Under the pieces are notes generated by a model, which saw only the letters and a program-made list of their open reading frames with translations, was not told the DNA's origin and ran no database searches. The position numbers and the translations under genes were made by a program. Shown here in pieces: positions 25,392-33,824 of a stretch of 64,000 nt of DNA (the first letter of the stretch is position 1; every line of letters starts with the position of its first letter). The DNA lies in contig NZ_BCWU01000015.1 of NCBI RefSeq assembly GCF_001592365.1, forward strand, positions 1 through 64,000. Reading direction: 5' to 3'. Origin of the DNA: Gordonia hydrophobica NBRC 16057. GTDB lineage: Bacteria; Actinomycetota; Actinomycetes; Mycobacteriales; Mycobacteriaceae.

Positions 25392-25991
25392 TCACGTGGT
25401 GGTGAACCCATTGCGCACCAGGGCGAAAGCTTCCTCGAGTAGTCGGTCGGGGCGGGCTTCGTTGGATTCGGCCCAGACGGTCAGTGCAGTCCAGCCGGCG
25501 TTGAACAGATTCTGAACCAATAACTTGGTGAACAGATCGTCGGAGCTGTGATGCGTGCGGTCCGTGATGAACTCGATGACGGCGGATCCCCAGGTGTTGA
25601 ACCGCGTCGATCCGAGAGGCCATCCGTTCGACGACTCGGCGATAATGGAAACCTGGGTACGTAGCAGGTCTATCTCGGAGTCGAGATAGGTGAGAATCGC
25701 CGGCAACTCCGTGCAGAGCACGGCGATGGGATCCGCAGACTGGGGGGCGGTCCGCAGTTTCTCGGCGAGCGCGGTCGCCTCGTCGGCGGCGCGATCCCAG
25801 AGGATGTCGGCCTTGGCGGCGAAGTATCGCAGGAGTGTGCTGCGTCCGATCCCACAGGCGTCGGCGATGTCGGCCATCGTCACCGAGTCGTACCCGCGGT
25901 CGGCGAACAGGCGCAGGCCGACTGCCGCGATCGCGGGCTTATCGGTAACACGCGGCCGGCCGCCGCGATTCGTCTTCTGTAGCTCGGTCAT
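25392..25991 (-). CDS. TetR-family transcriptional regulator
   Basis: This 199-residue TetR protein has the HTH DNA-binding domain at about residues 15-62 (LFADRGYDSVTMADIADACGIGRSTLLRYFAAK). It follows a basic GGRPRVTDK arm, and a helical ligand domain comes after. The ATG at 25991 is preceded by GGAAGGGGAGG. It is divergent from the aldehyde dehydrogenase gene at 26118. The intergenic region contains a perfect 15-bp palindrome, a natural operator for autoregulation and control of the aldehyde dehydrogenase-SDR pair. The ligand is unknown. Confidence 0.93.
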   Translation of the reverse strand: MTELQKTNRGGRPRVTDKPAIAAVGLRLFADRGYDSVTMADIADACGIGRSTLLRYFAAKADILWDRAADEATALAEKLRTAPQSADPIAVLCTELPAILTYLDSEIDLLRTQVSIIAESSNGWPLGSTRFNTWGSAVIEFITDRTHHSSDDLFTKLLVQNLFNAGWTALTVWAESNEARPDRLLEEAFALVRNGFTTT

Positions 25992-26034
25992 CCGCCTCCC
26001 CTTCCAGCGCGGAACTCTACTATGCGGAGGGTTG

Positions 26035-26049
26035 TGGACCTGAGGTCCA
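26035..26049. promoter_or_regulatory. 15-bp palindrome TGGACCT-G-AGGTCCA, candidate TetR operator
   Basis: This perfect palindrome with 7-bp arms around one base lies between the divergent TetR (25392-25991) and aldehyde dehydrogenase (26118) genes. Size, symmetry and position fit an operator for the adjacent TetR protein. Confidence 0.6.
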
Positions 26050-26117
26050 AAAGATAGGCTCTGTGATGGGGGACACAGAACACGCCGCACGTGTGCGTGC
26101 GGGAATGGAGGACGCAG

Positions 26118-27611
26118 ATGACAGCGGGATCGGTTTCAGTCGTGCACGAGGAGCGGTTCCTCCTCGACGGGGCACTACGGCACTCGGATACCGGGGCAAC
26201 GTTCGATGTCGTCAACCCGGCCACCGGCGCCAGTATCGGCGTGGTCGCCGACGCGACCGCCGATGACATGGACGCGGCCATCGCCGCGGCGCGGCGCGCC
26301 TTCGACACCACATCGTGGGCGACGGACCTCGAGTTCCGGCAGCGGTGCCTGCGCCAACTTCATGACGCGATCACCTTGGAAGTGGAGGAGCTCCGACTCG
26401 AGCTGGTCGCCGAGGTGGGTGCGCCGCTGATGACGACCTATATGGCGCAGCTCGACTGGCCATTGTCCGACGGGCTTCTGTGGCCCGCAGAGGCGGCCGG
26501 CGAGCTGCCGTGGCACCGGCGTCTCCCGGACAGTTCGCTGCTGGGGATGACGAACATGCGCTACGTGTTCAAAGAGCCCGTCGGCGTGGTCGGCGGCATC
26601 ATCCCGTGGAACTTCCCCTTCGAGATCTTGATCAACAAGCTCGGGCCCATCTTGGCGACCGGGAACACCGTGGTCATCAAGGCTGCTTCGGAAACTCCGT
26701 TCAACGCGACACGGATCGGTCGCCTCATCGCGGAGAAGACGGACATACCCGCTGGTGTGGTGAACGTCATCACGGCCAAGGACACCGCTGTCGCACAGCG
26801 ACTGATCACGGATCCCCGCGTCGACATGATCTCGTTCACCGGGTCGACCCGCACCGGCCAGCTGATCACCGAACAGTCGGCACCGACCTTCAAGAAGCTT
26901 CTCTTGGAGCTGGGCGGCAAGAGCGCCGGCATCATCCTCGACGACGCGGATCTCAACGTTGCCGTGCCGTCAGCGATGTCGGCCTGCATGCATGCTGGGC
27001 AGGGATGTGCTCTACCGACCCGGTTGCTGGTCCAGCGTTCCAAGTACGACGAGGCGGTGGCCACGCTCGAACAGGTCTACGCCGCCATTCCCTACGGTGA
27101 CCCGGCAGATCCCGGCGTCTTCTGCGGGCCGGTGATCACTGAGAAGCAGCGGACGAACATCCTCGATCTGATCGCGCGCGGTGAATCCGAGGGCGGTCGT
27201 CTGGTCGTGGGCGGAAAGATTCCGGAGGATCAGCCCAACGGCTACTTCCTGCAGCCGACCCTCTTTGCCGACGTTGACAATTCGACGACGATCGCGCAGA
27301 CCGAGATCTTCGGTCCGGTCCTGTCGGTCACACCGTTCGACGATGACAGCGACGCGATTCGCATCGCCAACGAGAGTACCTACGGGTTGTCCGGCAACGT
27401 CTTCACGGCTTCTGCGGAGCGCGCGCTGAACGTTGCACGAGGCGTCCGTACCGGTTCTTTCATGATCAACGGCGGCCTGTTCTACGGGGCCGACTCGCCC
27501 TACGGAGGGTACAAGAAGAGCGGCGTAGGCCGGCAAGGCGGCATCGAGGGATTGGAGACGTACCTCGAGACCAAGGCGGTCGGTACGACCCTGCCGCTCG
27601 ACATCCCTTGA
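26118..27611 (+). CDS. Aldehyde dehydrogenase, second copy
   Basis: This 497-residue ALDH has GGIIPWNFPFE, GSTRTG, LLELGGKSAG with the catalytic Glu, and GQGCALPTR with the catalytic Cys. It ends PYGGYKKSGVGRQGG. ATG 26118 is preceded by GGAGG and starts MTAGSVSV; the region before it is promoter. It differs clearly from the ALDH at 18510 (GQGCALPT versus GQTCLAGS). It is followed by a mycofactocin-type SDR, a common pairing in which an alcohol is oxidised to an aldehyde and then to an acid. Confidence 0.92.
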   Translation: MTAGSVSVVHEERFLLDGALRHSDTGATFDVVNPATGASIGVVADATADDMDAAIAAARRAFDTTSWATDLEFRQRCLRQLHDAITLEVEELRLELVAEVGAPLMTTYMAQLDWPLSDGLLWPAEAAGELPWHRRLPDSSLLGMTNMRYVFKEPVGVVGGIIPWNFPFEILINKLGPILATGNTVVIKAASETPFNATRIGRLIAEKTDIPAGVVNVITAKDTAVAQRLITDPRVDMISFTGSTRTGQLITEQSAPTFKKLLLELGGKSAGIILDDADLNVAVPSAMSACMHAGQGCALPTRLLVQRSKYDEAVATLEQVYAAIPYGDPADPGVFCGPVITEKQRTNILDLIARGESEGGRLVVGGKIPEDQPNGYFLQPTLFADVDNSTTIAQTEIFGPVLSVTPFDDDSDAIRIANESTYGLSGNVFTASAERALNVARGVRTGSFMINGGLFYGADSPYGGYKKSGVGRQGGIEGLETYLETKAVGTTLPLDIP

Positions 27612-27695
27612 CAGCCACTCGAACCCATCGCGGTGCACGACGACATCGTCGGGCACAACCATCATTGATCCAGAACTGAACGAGGAGAACACATC

Positions 27696-28565
27696 ATGGC
27701 AGGAAGAGTCGAAGGAAAAGTCGCCTTCATCACCGGTGCGGCACGCGGGCAGGGGAGAAGCCATGCGGTCCGGCTGGCCGAAGAGGGGGCCGACATCATC
27801 GCGGTCGACATCTGCGAGCAGATCGAGTCGAACCCGTACCCGCTGGCCACCGAGCAGGACCTCGCCGAGACCGCCGAGCTGGTGAAGGGGCTTGGTCGTC
27901 GGATCGTGACCGTCAAGGCCGACGTACGTGATCGGGCACAGCTGAAGTCTGCGCTCGACGAGGGCCTCGCCACGCTCGGCCACCTCGACATCGTGGTGGC
28001 CAACGCTGGAATCCTGCCGATGGCCATGGGCGACCCCCAGGCGTTCGATTTCATCGATGCGGTGGACGTCGACCTCGTCGGTGTGATGAATGCGGTAGCG
28101 GTGTCGATCCCGCACCTCGGTAAATTCGGTTCGGTCGTGCTCACCGGGTCCACTGCGGCGCTGCTGCCGGGCGCCACGGACAATCCGGCGATGGGCCCCG
28201 GTTCGGCCGGATACGGCTGGTCGAAGAAGACGCTGATGGGGTACTCCGAGCAGCTTGCCCTGCACCTGGCTCCGGAGTTCATCCGTGTCAACGTGATTCA
28301 CCCGACCAACGTCGACACCCATCTCCTGCACAACGACGGTCTCTACTCGACATTCCGTCCGGACCTGGAGCACCCGACGCGCGAAGACGTCGAACCCGCA
28401 TTCACGATGTTCCAGGCGATGCCGATTCCCTACGTGGAACCCGTGGACATCTCCAACGCGGTGCTGTACTTCGCCTCGGACGAATCCCGCTACGTGACCG
28501 GCCAGCAGTTGCGCGTGGATGCCGGTTCGCTGCTGAAGGTGCCGGGCGGACCCCAGAGCATGTAG
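27696..28565 (+). CDS. Mycofactocin-coupled short-chain dehydrogenase
   Basis: This 289-residue SDR matches the mycofactocin-coupled subfamily. It begins GRVEGKVAFITGAARGQGRSHAVRLAEEGADIIAVDI-like, with a cluster of insertions after the second strand (ICEQIESNPYPLAT). It has the catalytic pair in YGWSKK and ends VTGQQLRVDAGSLLKVP. Such enzymes hold NAD(H) tightly and pass electrons to mycofactocin. No mycofactocin biosynthesis genes are in this window. The gene lies 84 bp after the aldehyde dehydrogenase and ends before a long inverted repeat. Confidence 0.88.
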   Translation: MAGRVEGKVAFITGAARGQGRSHAVRLAEEGADIIAVDICEQIESNPYPLATEQDLAETAELVKGLGRRIVTVKADVRDRAQLKSALDEGLATLGHLDIVVANAGILPMAMGDPQAFDFIDAVDVDLVGVMNAVAVSIPHLGKFGSVVLTGSTAALLPGATDNPAMGPGSAGYGWSKKTLMGYSEQLALHLAPEFIRVNVIHPTNVDTHLLHNDGLYSTFRPDLEHPTREDVEPAFTMFQAMPIPYVEPVDISNAVLYFASDESRYVTGQQLRVDAGSLLKVPGGPQSM

Positions 28566-28587
28566 CGTTCGCGCACACCGTCGATGC

Positions 28588-28642
28588 CTACGCTCCGGAA
28601 TCGGTACTCACGAAAGTTGTGAGCACCGACGCCGGAGCGTAG
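28588..28642. terminator. Long interrupted inverted repeat between convergent genes
   Basis: CTACGCTCCGG (28588-28598) pairs with CCGGAGCGTAG (28632-28642). Inside, a CTCAC/GTGAG stem and a GGT/ACC pair extend the structure to roughly 20 pairs around a short loop. It lies between the convergent SDR and CoA-transferase genes and probably acts as a bidirectional terminator. Confidence 0.65.
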
Positions 28643-28663
28643 TGCATCCACGCGGCCCATGGT

Positions 28664-30862
28664 TCAGGGTTCGGTGATACCGAGCCCTCCGAGAACCTCC
28701 TGGGTATCGGCACCCAAAGGTACGGAACGTGCGGTGGCGGGTGTACACCCCTCCCAATCGCTGAATCCTGCCGCGAGCGAAACGCGCCCGAAGTCGAGAT
28801 GGCGGACGATGTGCAGCATCGCGTTGTCGGCGATCAGCGCAGCGTCAGTCTCTTCGGCCAGGGTGACGATGCGGCATGCCGGTACCCCGATCTCCCGGGC
28901 GAGGGAGATCACGTCGTCGACCCGGCGGTGGGACAGGACCTCCACGACATCGTCCGTGGTCGCTGCCAGGGCGGCGAGTAGCGCGGCATCCGACGATGGA
29001 TCGGTGGCCGCGAAGGCCACCCACCCGTCGGCGCACTCGCGATACGACCGGGACAGAAATGGGCCCGGATAGCTGGGCCCGCCCACCTCGGGAATCGGCG
29101 CACCGGCGTACTGCGTGAAGGCGTCGAACTGCAAGAAGGCTGTGGCCTGGGCGAGGGACACGTCGATGCGGGGAATGACGACGGACTTCCGAACGCGCGA
29201 GAACAATCCGACAGCGACACCGAGGGCACCCAGGGCTCCGGTCAGAGAATCGTTTGCGCCGAGGGTGGTCAGTGCCGGTGCCCCTGAGCCGCCCTGCGCC
29301 GCGGCAAGTCCGCTCATCGACTGGATGACCGGATCGAAACCGGGGAGATCGGAGTCTGCGCCCGTAGTACCGAACGCGGTGACCGAGCATCGCGTGATAT
29401 CTGCGTTGACGGAGCGGACAGCCTGGTCCCCGAGGTCCAGCCGAGCGGCGGACTGCGGCCGCAGGTTGTCGACGAGGACGTCTGACGTGGACAGCAGTTG
29501 CAGGAACCGGCGATGATCGCCGGCCTCGGTGAGGTCGAGGCACACACTGGACTTCCGCTGATTTAACGCCAGGAACGGCAGCGTGAACTCCCGGTACGGG
29601 TCACCGCCCGGGGCCTCGACCTTGACGACCTCGGCACCGAGATCGGCCAGAATCGAACCGATCGACGGCGCCGCGAGGAAGGACGCGCTCTCCACTACCC
29701 GCAGTCCGGCGAGCGGACCGGTCGTCGATTCCCCTGCGTGGTCGGCGGTCGCCGGCGTCGAAGGCTCGTCCCAGTCGATCTCGGTGAACGGCACGTCGAG
29801 CTGGAATCCCGTCGGCCGGGAGGTGTCGATGCCGGTGAGCGAGATCGGCAGGGCCGCCATGTCGACCGGTCCGAGTTCGGGGTGATCTTCGGTGCGGAAG
29901 CAATTCAGGTCGCGTGCGAGGTCACTGCGGCGCCATGCCTCCCGATCGGCGACGACTGCACAGGGGACCGACTCGCGGCGAAACAGCTCCAGCCAATGAT
30001 CGCGAGGCTCGGTGGCGAAGTGCTCTTCGAGTGCGGCTCCCAGTGCGGCCGCCGCCGTAGGGTCGGTCCACATCTTCGTCAGGTCCCCGTCGATGCCCGG
30101 CATCACCAGCAGCTCGGTCCGGTCCAGAGCCGACAGCGCCTCGACGAACAACGGGCCCGTCAGGGAGGCGAGAAATAGCCACTGACCGTCGGCCGCCTGG
30201 TAGGGGCGCCAATTGGCCATCAGCCCGGTCGTACCGAATCGCACCACGTCGGTATCGATCCCATGGATCATCAAGGCGATGAGCATCAGCGCGACCGTGT
30301 GCGGTCCGCTCACCTCCACCGACCTCGAGCCACAACCGCGCTCGCGGCCGACGAGCCCGGCGACTGCGGCAGTCGCTCCAAGGGCCGCGTGTGTCGGTCC
30401 GATGAGGTCGACGACACCGGCCACGGGATTCATTTCGCCGAGCGGTGGATGTGCGGCGAGCCCGGTCAGCGCAGCAACCAGCATCGGGTCGGCGGGCAGT
30501 CCGCTGGCGGCGTCGTCGTGGGCGCCGTAGGCGGGCATCCACAGCCAGACCGGCTGATGGGCGTCTGGATGCGCGGCCGGTGTCCACAGTCCCCTGTCCT
30601 CTGCGGGCCGGTCGGTGAGCACGAGGTCGGCCCGGCGGATCAGGCTGCGCACATCCTCGTCTCCGGCCGTGACATGTCGCTTGCCGCGGTTGCGCGCCGG
30701 GTTGGTCTGCTCTTCCGCTGTGTTGACCCGGACGACGTCGGCGCCGAGATCGGCGAGGAGACAACCCGCGAGTTCGGCACCTGTCGTGTGGGAGTCTTCG
30801 ATAACCCTGATTCCCTGCAGCGGGGCCGACTGCGGGGTGCGGGTCGAGGTGGGGTCTGCCAT
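28664..30862 (-). CDS. Two-domain CaiB/BaiF family (class III) CoA-transferase
   Basis: This 732-residue protein is two fused CaiB/BaiF domains. The first (about 15-370) starts IRVIEDSHTTGAELAGCLLADLGADVVRV. The second (about 385-732) starts LRVVESASFLAAPSIGSILADLGAEVVKVEAPGG-like. Single-domain members are about 400 residues. The second domain keeps the catalytic Asp context (IDVSLAQATAFLQ). The first has Glu at the matching place (VEVSGPHTV) and may be structural. The protein may transfer CoA between acids, an alternative to ATP-using ligation. It follows the secreted hydrolase gene on the same strand. Confidence 0.88.
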   Translation of the reverse strand: MADPTSTRTPQSAPLQGIRVIEDSHTTGAELAGCLLADLGADVVRVNTAEEQTNPARNRGKRHVTAGDEDVRSLIRRADLVLTDRPAEDRGLWTPAAHPDAHQPVWLWMPAYGAHDDAASGLPADPMLVAALTGLAAHPPLGEMNPVAGVVDLIGPTHAALGATAAVAGLVGRERGCGSRSVEVSGPHTVALMLIALMIHGIDTDVVRFGTTGLMANWRPYQAADGQWLFLASLTGPLFVEALSALDRTELLVMPGIDGDLTKMWTDPTAAAALGAALEEHFATEPRDHWLELFRRESVPCAVVADREAWRRSDLARDLNCFRTEDHPELGPVDMAALPISLTGIDTSRPTGFQLDVPFTEIDWDEPSTPATADHAGESTTGPLAGLRVVESASFLAAPSIGSILADLGAEVVKVEAPGGDPYREFTLPFLALNQRKSSVCLDLTEAGDHRRFLQLLSTSDVLVDNLRPQSAARLDLGDQAVRSVNADITRCSVTAFGTTGADSDLPGFDPVIQSMSGLAAAQGGSGAPALTTLGANDSLTGALGALGVAVGLFSRVRKSVVIPRIDVSLAQATAFLQFDAFTQYAGAPIPEVGGPSYPGPFLSRSYRECADGWVAFAATDPSSDAALLAALAATTDDVVEVLSHRRVDDVISLAREIGVPACRIVTLAEETDAALIADNAMLHIVRHLDFGRVSLAAGFSDWEGCTPATARSVPLGADTQEVLGGLGITEP

Positions 30863-30957
30863 GATGACGGCTCACTCCTTCGCCGATCTGACCGGCGCCA
30901 GACCGATTGTCAAAACAGTTAGAGATTTTACCTACCTCGCAGGATAACCGGCGTCGG

Positions 30958-30990
30958 TGAGTGGCATCGCGCCTTTGCGATGACCACTCA
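30958..30990. terminator. Hairpin with TGAGTGG/CCACTCA arms
   Basis: TGAGTGG (30958-30964) and CCACTCA (30984-30990) enclose a second ATCGC/GCGAT stem. The 273-bp gap (30863-31135) otherwise holds no gene. As transcribed from the minus strand this lies 146 bp after the secreted hydrolase, so it may end that transcript. No T-tract is present. Confidence 0.45.
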
Positions 30991-31135
30991 GGGCGGCCTT
31001 CTCCGGTCGCAGGCCGACGAGGGGTATCAGTCGCCCAATCGGTGCATCGGCAAGGTCGTGTCTCCCCTATCTACTGACCGGCGTCGGGCCGTCGAGGAAG
31101 ACCAAGGAACATGGGAGACACAGCCTGACTGTGGC

Positions 31136-32185
31136 CTAAATGGCATCGACCCACGACACTGCTCGGTCGAAGAATGCGCGGTTGTTCAAGGCGAGGTTCA
31201 TCGAGTGTCCTGCACCAGGAAGTACATATGTGCTCAGCTCGGCCCGCGGAAAGAACGGTCGCTCAGATCGGTACAGGCTCTGAGTGTTGGCGCAGTCGGT
31301 CAGCGATCCGCCGTCACCCTGGGCACAGAACACCTTGTCCGCGCTGCCGTTGGCGATGAGTACGGGTACGTCGATGTCGAAGGTCGCTGGAATGAAGACG
31401 GGGATGGTCGCGAGGATTCCGGCGGTACCGGCCACCCGAGTGGCCTCGTCTGCCTTGACCACCGCAGGGTCGGAGTCGCCGGGTGCGTGGAATGCACCTG
31501 CCCGGACGTTGGGGACGCTGAGATAGGTGTAGTCGCCGTCCGGTGTCGTACCCTTGGTGGCCGGGTCGTCCACGGCCGGGCGGACGTTGCCGATGATCTG
31601 AGCGATGCCCCCCGGGCCTGGTGCGTGTGAGGCGCCGCTGATGAGCAGGCCGTCTACGTCGTTGTAGGTGCCGGCCTCGAGCATCGCTGTCAGCGAGCCG
31701 AACGAGTGCCCCACCAGGACGACCTTGTCCCAGGAGCGACCGAGGCGGCCGTTGCGCATGGCTCGGATGACCTCGTGCACTGCCTGTGCGCTCGATGGCG
31801 ACGACACCTGCCAGCCGACGGGAAGCGTGCTCTTACCGACGCCGATGGGATCGATGGCCAGGGTGGCTTGTCCGGCGCGCGAGGCGTGCTTGACGTAGGA
31901 GTAGCGGCCGCCGAAACCAGGAAAGTCCCAGTACGATCGGTCGTAGGTGGCGCCGGGGATCAGGATCTGCACCACCGAACCCGGGCCCTTGGCATCGGTG
32001 CAGTAGGTGCCCGCGATGTGGGAGTTCTGTGGTCCGCCGTGGGTGAGCGCCACAGGAATCTTCACGTCTCTGCAGGTGGTCGAGTCGGCCGGAGCGGCTT
32101 CGGCGGCTGGCGCTGCGACGGCACAGGCGCACGCTGCGACGGCCACCGCTGCAGCCCACTTCTTCACGCTGAGAACAAAGTTCAT
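31136..32185 (-). CDS. Secreted alpha/beta hydrolase (lipase/esterase-like)
   Basis: This 349-residue protein starts with a signal peptide: a basic VKKW, a hydrophobic run of Ala/Val/Cys, and a likely AEA cleavage site near residue 30. The mature alpha/beta hydrolase has GHSFGS as nucleophile elbow, a likely Asp in ANGSADKVF, and the catalytic His in PGAGHSMNLA. Several Cys may form disulfides. The ATG at 32185 has AGGAG upstream; the longer frame upstream is intergenic. It may release an ester-bound growth substrate outside the cell. The substrate is unknown. Confidence 0.85.
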   Translation of the reverse strand: MNFVLSVKKWAAAVAVAACACAVAAPAAEAAPADSTTCRDVKIPVALTHGGPQNSHIAGTYCTDAKGPGSVVQILIPGATYDRSYWDFPGFGGRYSYVKHASRAGQATLAIDPIGVGKSTLPVGWQVSSPSSAQAVHEVIRAMRNGRLGRSWDKVVLVGHSFGSLTAMLEAGTYNDVDGLLISGASHAPGPGGIAQIIGNVRPAVDDPATKGTTPDGDYTYLSVPNVRAGAFHAPGDSDPAVVKADEATRVAGTAGILATIPVFIPATFDIDVPVLIANGSADKVFCAQGDGGSLTDCANTQSLYRSERPFFPRAELSTYVLPGAGHSMNLALNNRAFFDRAVSWVDAI

Positions 32186-32590
32186 GGATCTACTCCTGCT
32201 GTGGAATGCGCCTGAGTGTAGCAACGCAGAGATTGAATCAGATAGAGAGTTAAATATTTCCGATGGCCGCTCGGCAAGGGAGTGAGCGGTGCCGTGCAAC
32301 AGTCGCAAGACCGCTGCAGAATCGTGACCGGTTGTGTTTGGCTGGTACGACGACGCGATCTCGTCGGACCGTGACAGGTGAAACGATGCCGCTTGCAAGC
32401 TCCACGAGGCGGCCGGACAGAAGTACCCGGCACCGGGACTGGCCGACCGGCGGCTCCGGCCGGGTGCGTGGGCCTTCACAGCCCGGTCCGTGGTCGGGTG
32501 TTCGCCGGGCGGTTGATCGCACTCGCCGGCATCGACGCGGCGGACCAGCATTTCACACGACTCACGAACCGCTCACACAAGGAGGAAGTC
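32186..32590. other. 405-bp divergent intergenic region, no gene found
   Basis: The region separates the secreted hydrolase (minus) from the cupin gene (plus). It has an AT-rich patch around 32235-32262 (gagttaaatattt) that may be promoter sequence for the hydrolase, and an AAGGAGG ribosome-binding site at its right end. Open frames here show no recognisable protein. Confidence 0.4.
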
Positions 32591-33094
32591 ATGCAGGGTG
32601 GACCATCGATCAAACATCTCGACGACGTACCCGCCGAGGAAATGCTCCGGTACGAGTTCGAGGATGGGCACACGGCGTCGATCTGGGAGAAGTGGATCGA
32701 ACTCTCACCGCGCTATTTCGCATTCTGGAACAAGTGGGATCCCGGAGCCATCTCGGGTGAGCACGGGCATACCGGAGACCACAGCAACTTCATCCTGTCC
32801 GGCGAGCTGCGGTGCGGCGACATCGTCGCCGGGCCGGGCACGCACATCATGCTCGAATGGGGTGACGTGTTCGGTCCTTGGGAGGCCGGCCCGGAAGGCT
32901 GCGAGCTCTATGGGTTCATCGCGGGAGAGGGGTCACCGTTCAGCGGCGACCCAGCCAAGCTGGAGGTGCTCTTGGCCGAGCGTGGAGCGACGCGAGTGCC
33001 GCTGCCGATGCCTACGCGGCTACCGCCGTGGATCCTCGCCAATCTGCCCGCGAGCTTGACCTCTGGTGTCACCGACTGGGGTAGCGACGAGTGA
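32591..33094 (+). CDS. Cupin-fold protein, function unknown
   Basis: This 167-residue protein has a cupin motif 1: WDPGAISGEHGHTGDHSNFILSGEL-like spacing with three His (GEHGH, GDH) and a following Gly-rich turn. Motif 2 lacks the usual His. Mono-cupins of this type bind metal or act as small-molecule sensors or isomerases. The ATG at 32591 follows AAGGAGGAAGTC, an excellent ribosome-binding site. It is on the same strand as the SnoaL-like gene but 261 bp away with palindromes between, so it may be separately controlled. Confidence 0.7.
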   Translation: MQGGPSIKHLDDVPAEEMLRYEFEDGHTASIWEKWIELSPRYFAFWNKWDPGAISGEHGHTGDHSNFILSGELRCGDIVAGPGTHIMLEWGDVFGPWEAGPEGCELYGFIAGEGSPFSGDPAKLEVLLAERGATRVPLPMPTRLPPWILANLPASLTSGVTDWGSDE

Positions 33095-33247
33095 GAGGGA
33101 GAGCCGGAAGGAGGGAAGTACGACCGTCCGTCGGCCTCGACCCGGCCCGGAGCCGCTGAGGTCAGCGCGGTGCTGCCGGCAGGCGCTCACGCGAACTCTT
33201 CTTCGGTATCGGTGGATCTGTCAAAATAGGAAGAGGTATAGCTGATT

Positions 33248-33308
33248 GTCTGACAGACTGTAGGTATACCTAGTGCTGCTCGACGCCACTGCGGCGTCGA
33301 CGCCGCAG
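33248..33308. promoter_or_regulatory. Cluster of three palindromes upstream of the SnoaL-like gene
   Basis: GTCTG-A-CAGAC (33248-33258), TAGGTATACCTA (33261-33272) and CTGCGGCGTCGACGCCGCAG (33289-33308) are perfect inverted repeats within 61 bp. The first two look like regulator sites; the GC-rich 20-mer could be a hairpin in the transcript. All lie in the 261-bp gap before the gene at 33356. Confidence 0.5.
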
Positions 33309-33355
33309 CAGGTATCTGACATCACTGACACTCTCTATCTGAGGAGGAGAAAGAA

Positions 33356-33715
33356 ATGACCGACCAATGGATTCTCGACTACTTCGCTGCCTGGACTGCT
33401 GAGGACCCGGAGGGGGTGGCCAGCTTCGTCACTGATGATTGCGTGTACGAGGACGTGACGGCAGGACACATCTCGCGGGGCCGTCACCAGGTGGCCAATT
33501 TCGTCCGGATCTCCAACAGGGTCGTCCCGAATGTGACCTACGACGTCGTGAGCGGGCACAGCACCCCGACGGCTTACGCCGCCGAGTGGATCATGCAGCC
33601 GCAGGGCCTGCGGGGCTCGTCGGTCGGCACCTTGGTCGACGGCAAGATCTCGTCGAACCGCGACTACTGGGATGGTGCCACCTTCAAGCTCCCGGAGCCG
33701 GCCGAAAAGAAGTAG
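33356..33715 (+). CDS. SnoaL-like (NTF2-fold) small protein
   Basis: This 119-residue protein has the NTF2/SnoaL pattern YFAAWTAEDPEGVASFVTDDCVYEDVTAGH, with later strands TAYAAEWIMQP and SSNRDYWDG. Family members include isomerases, dehydratases and non-catalytic proteins. The ATG at 33356 has GAGGAGGAG upstream. A strong hairpin follows the stop, and a ligase gene follows that. It may act on the product made by that ligase pathway, but no catalytic Asp/His pair can be named with confidence. Confidence 0.75.
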   Translation: MTDQWILDYFAAWTAEDPEGVASFVTDDCVYEDVTAGHISRGRHQVANFVRISNRVVPNVTYDVVSGHSTPTAYAAEWIMQPQGLRGSSVGTLVDGKISSNRDYWDGATFKLPEPAEKK

Positions 33716-33750
33716 CCGGCTTCTCGGGGCGTTCGCACCACCGTTGCCCT

Positions 33751-33785
33751 CCGGTCGCGATCGCACGGCGCTCGATCGCGACCGG
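33751..33785 (+). terminator. 13-bp perfect hairpin after the SnoaL-like gene
   Basis: CCGGTCGCGATCG (33751-33763) and CGATCGCGACCGG (33773-33785) form a 13-bp stem with a 9-nt loop. It stands between two codirectional genes, so it may partly end the first transcript. Confidence 0.6.
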
Positions 33786-33824
33786 TCATTCGGTTCCTCG
33801 GCGCCATCAATGACTTAGGAGTCT

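Noticed and set aside
32186..32590. Hidden gene in the 405-bp gap
   Set aside because: Open frames there have no recognisable domain and cross the promoter and ribosome-binding-site regions of the flanking genes.
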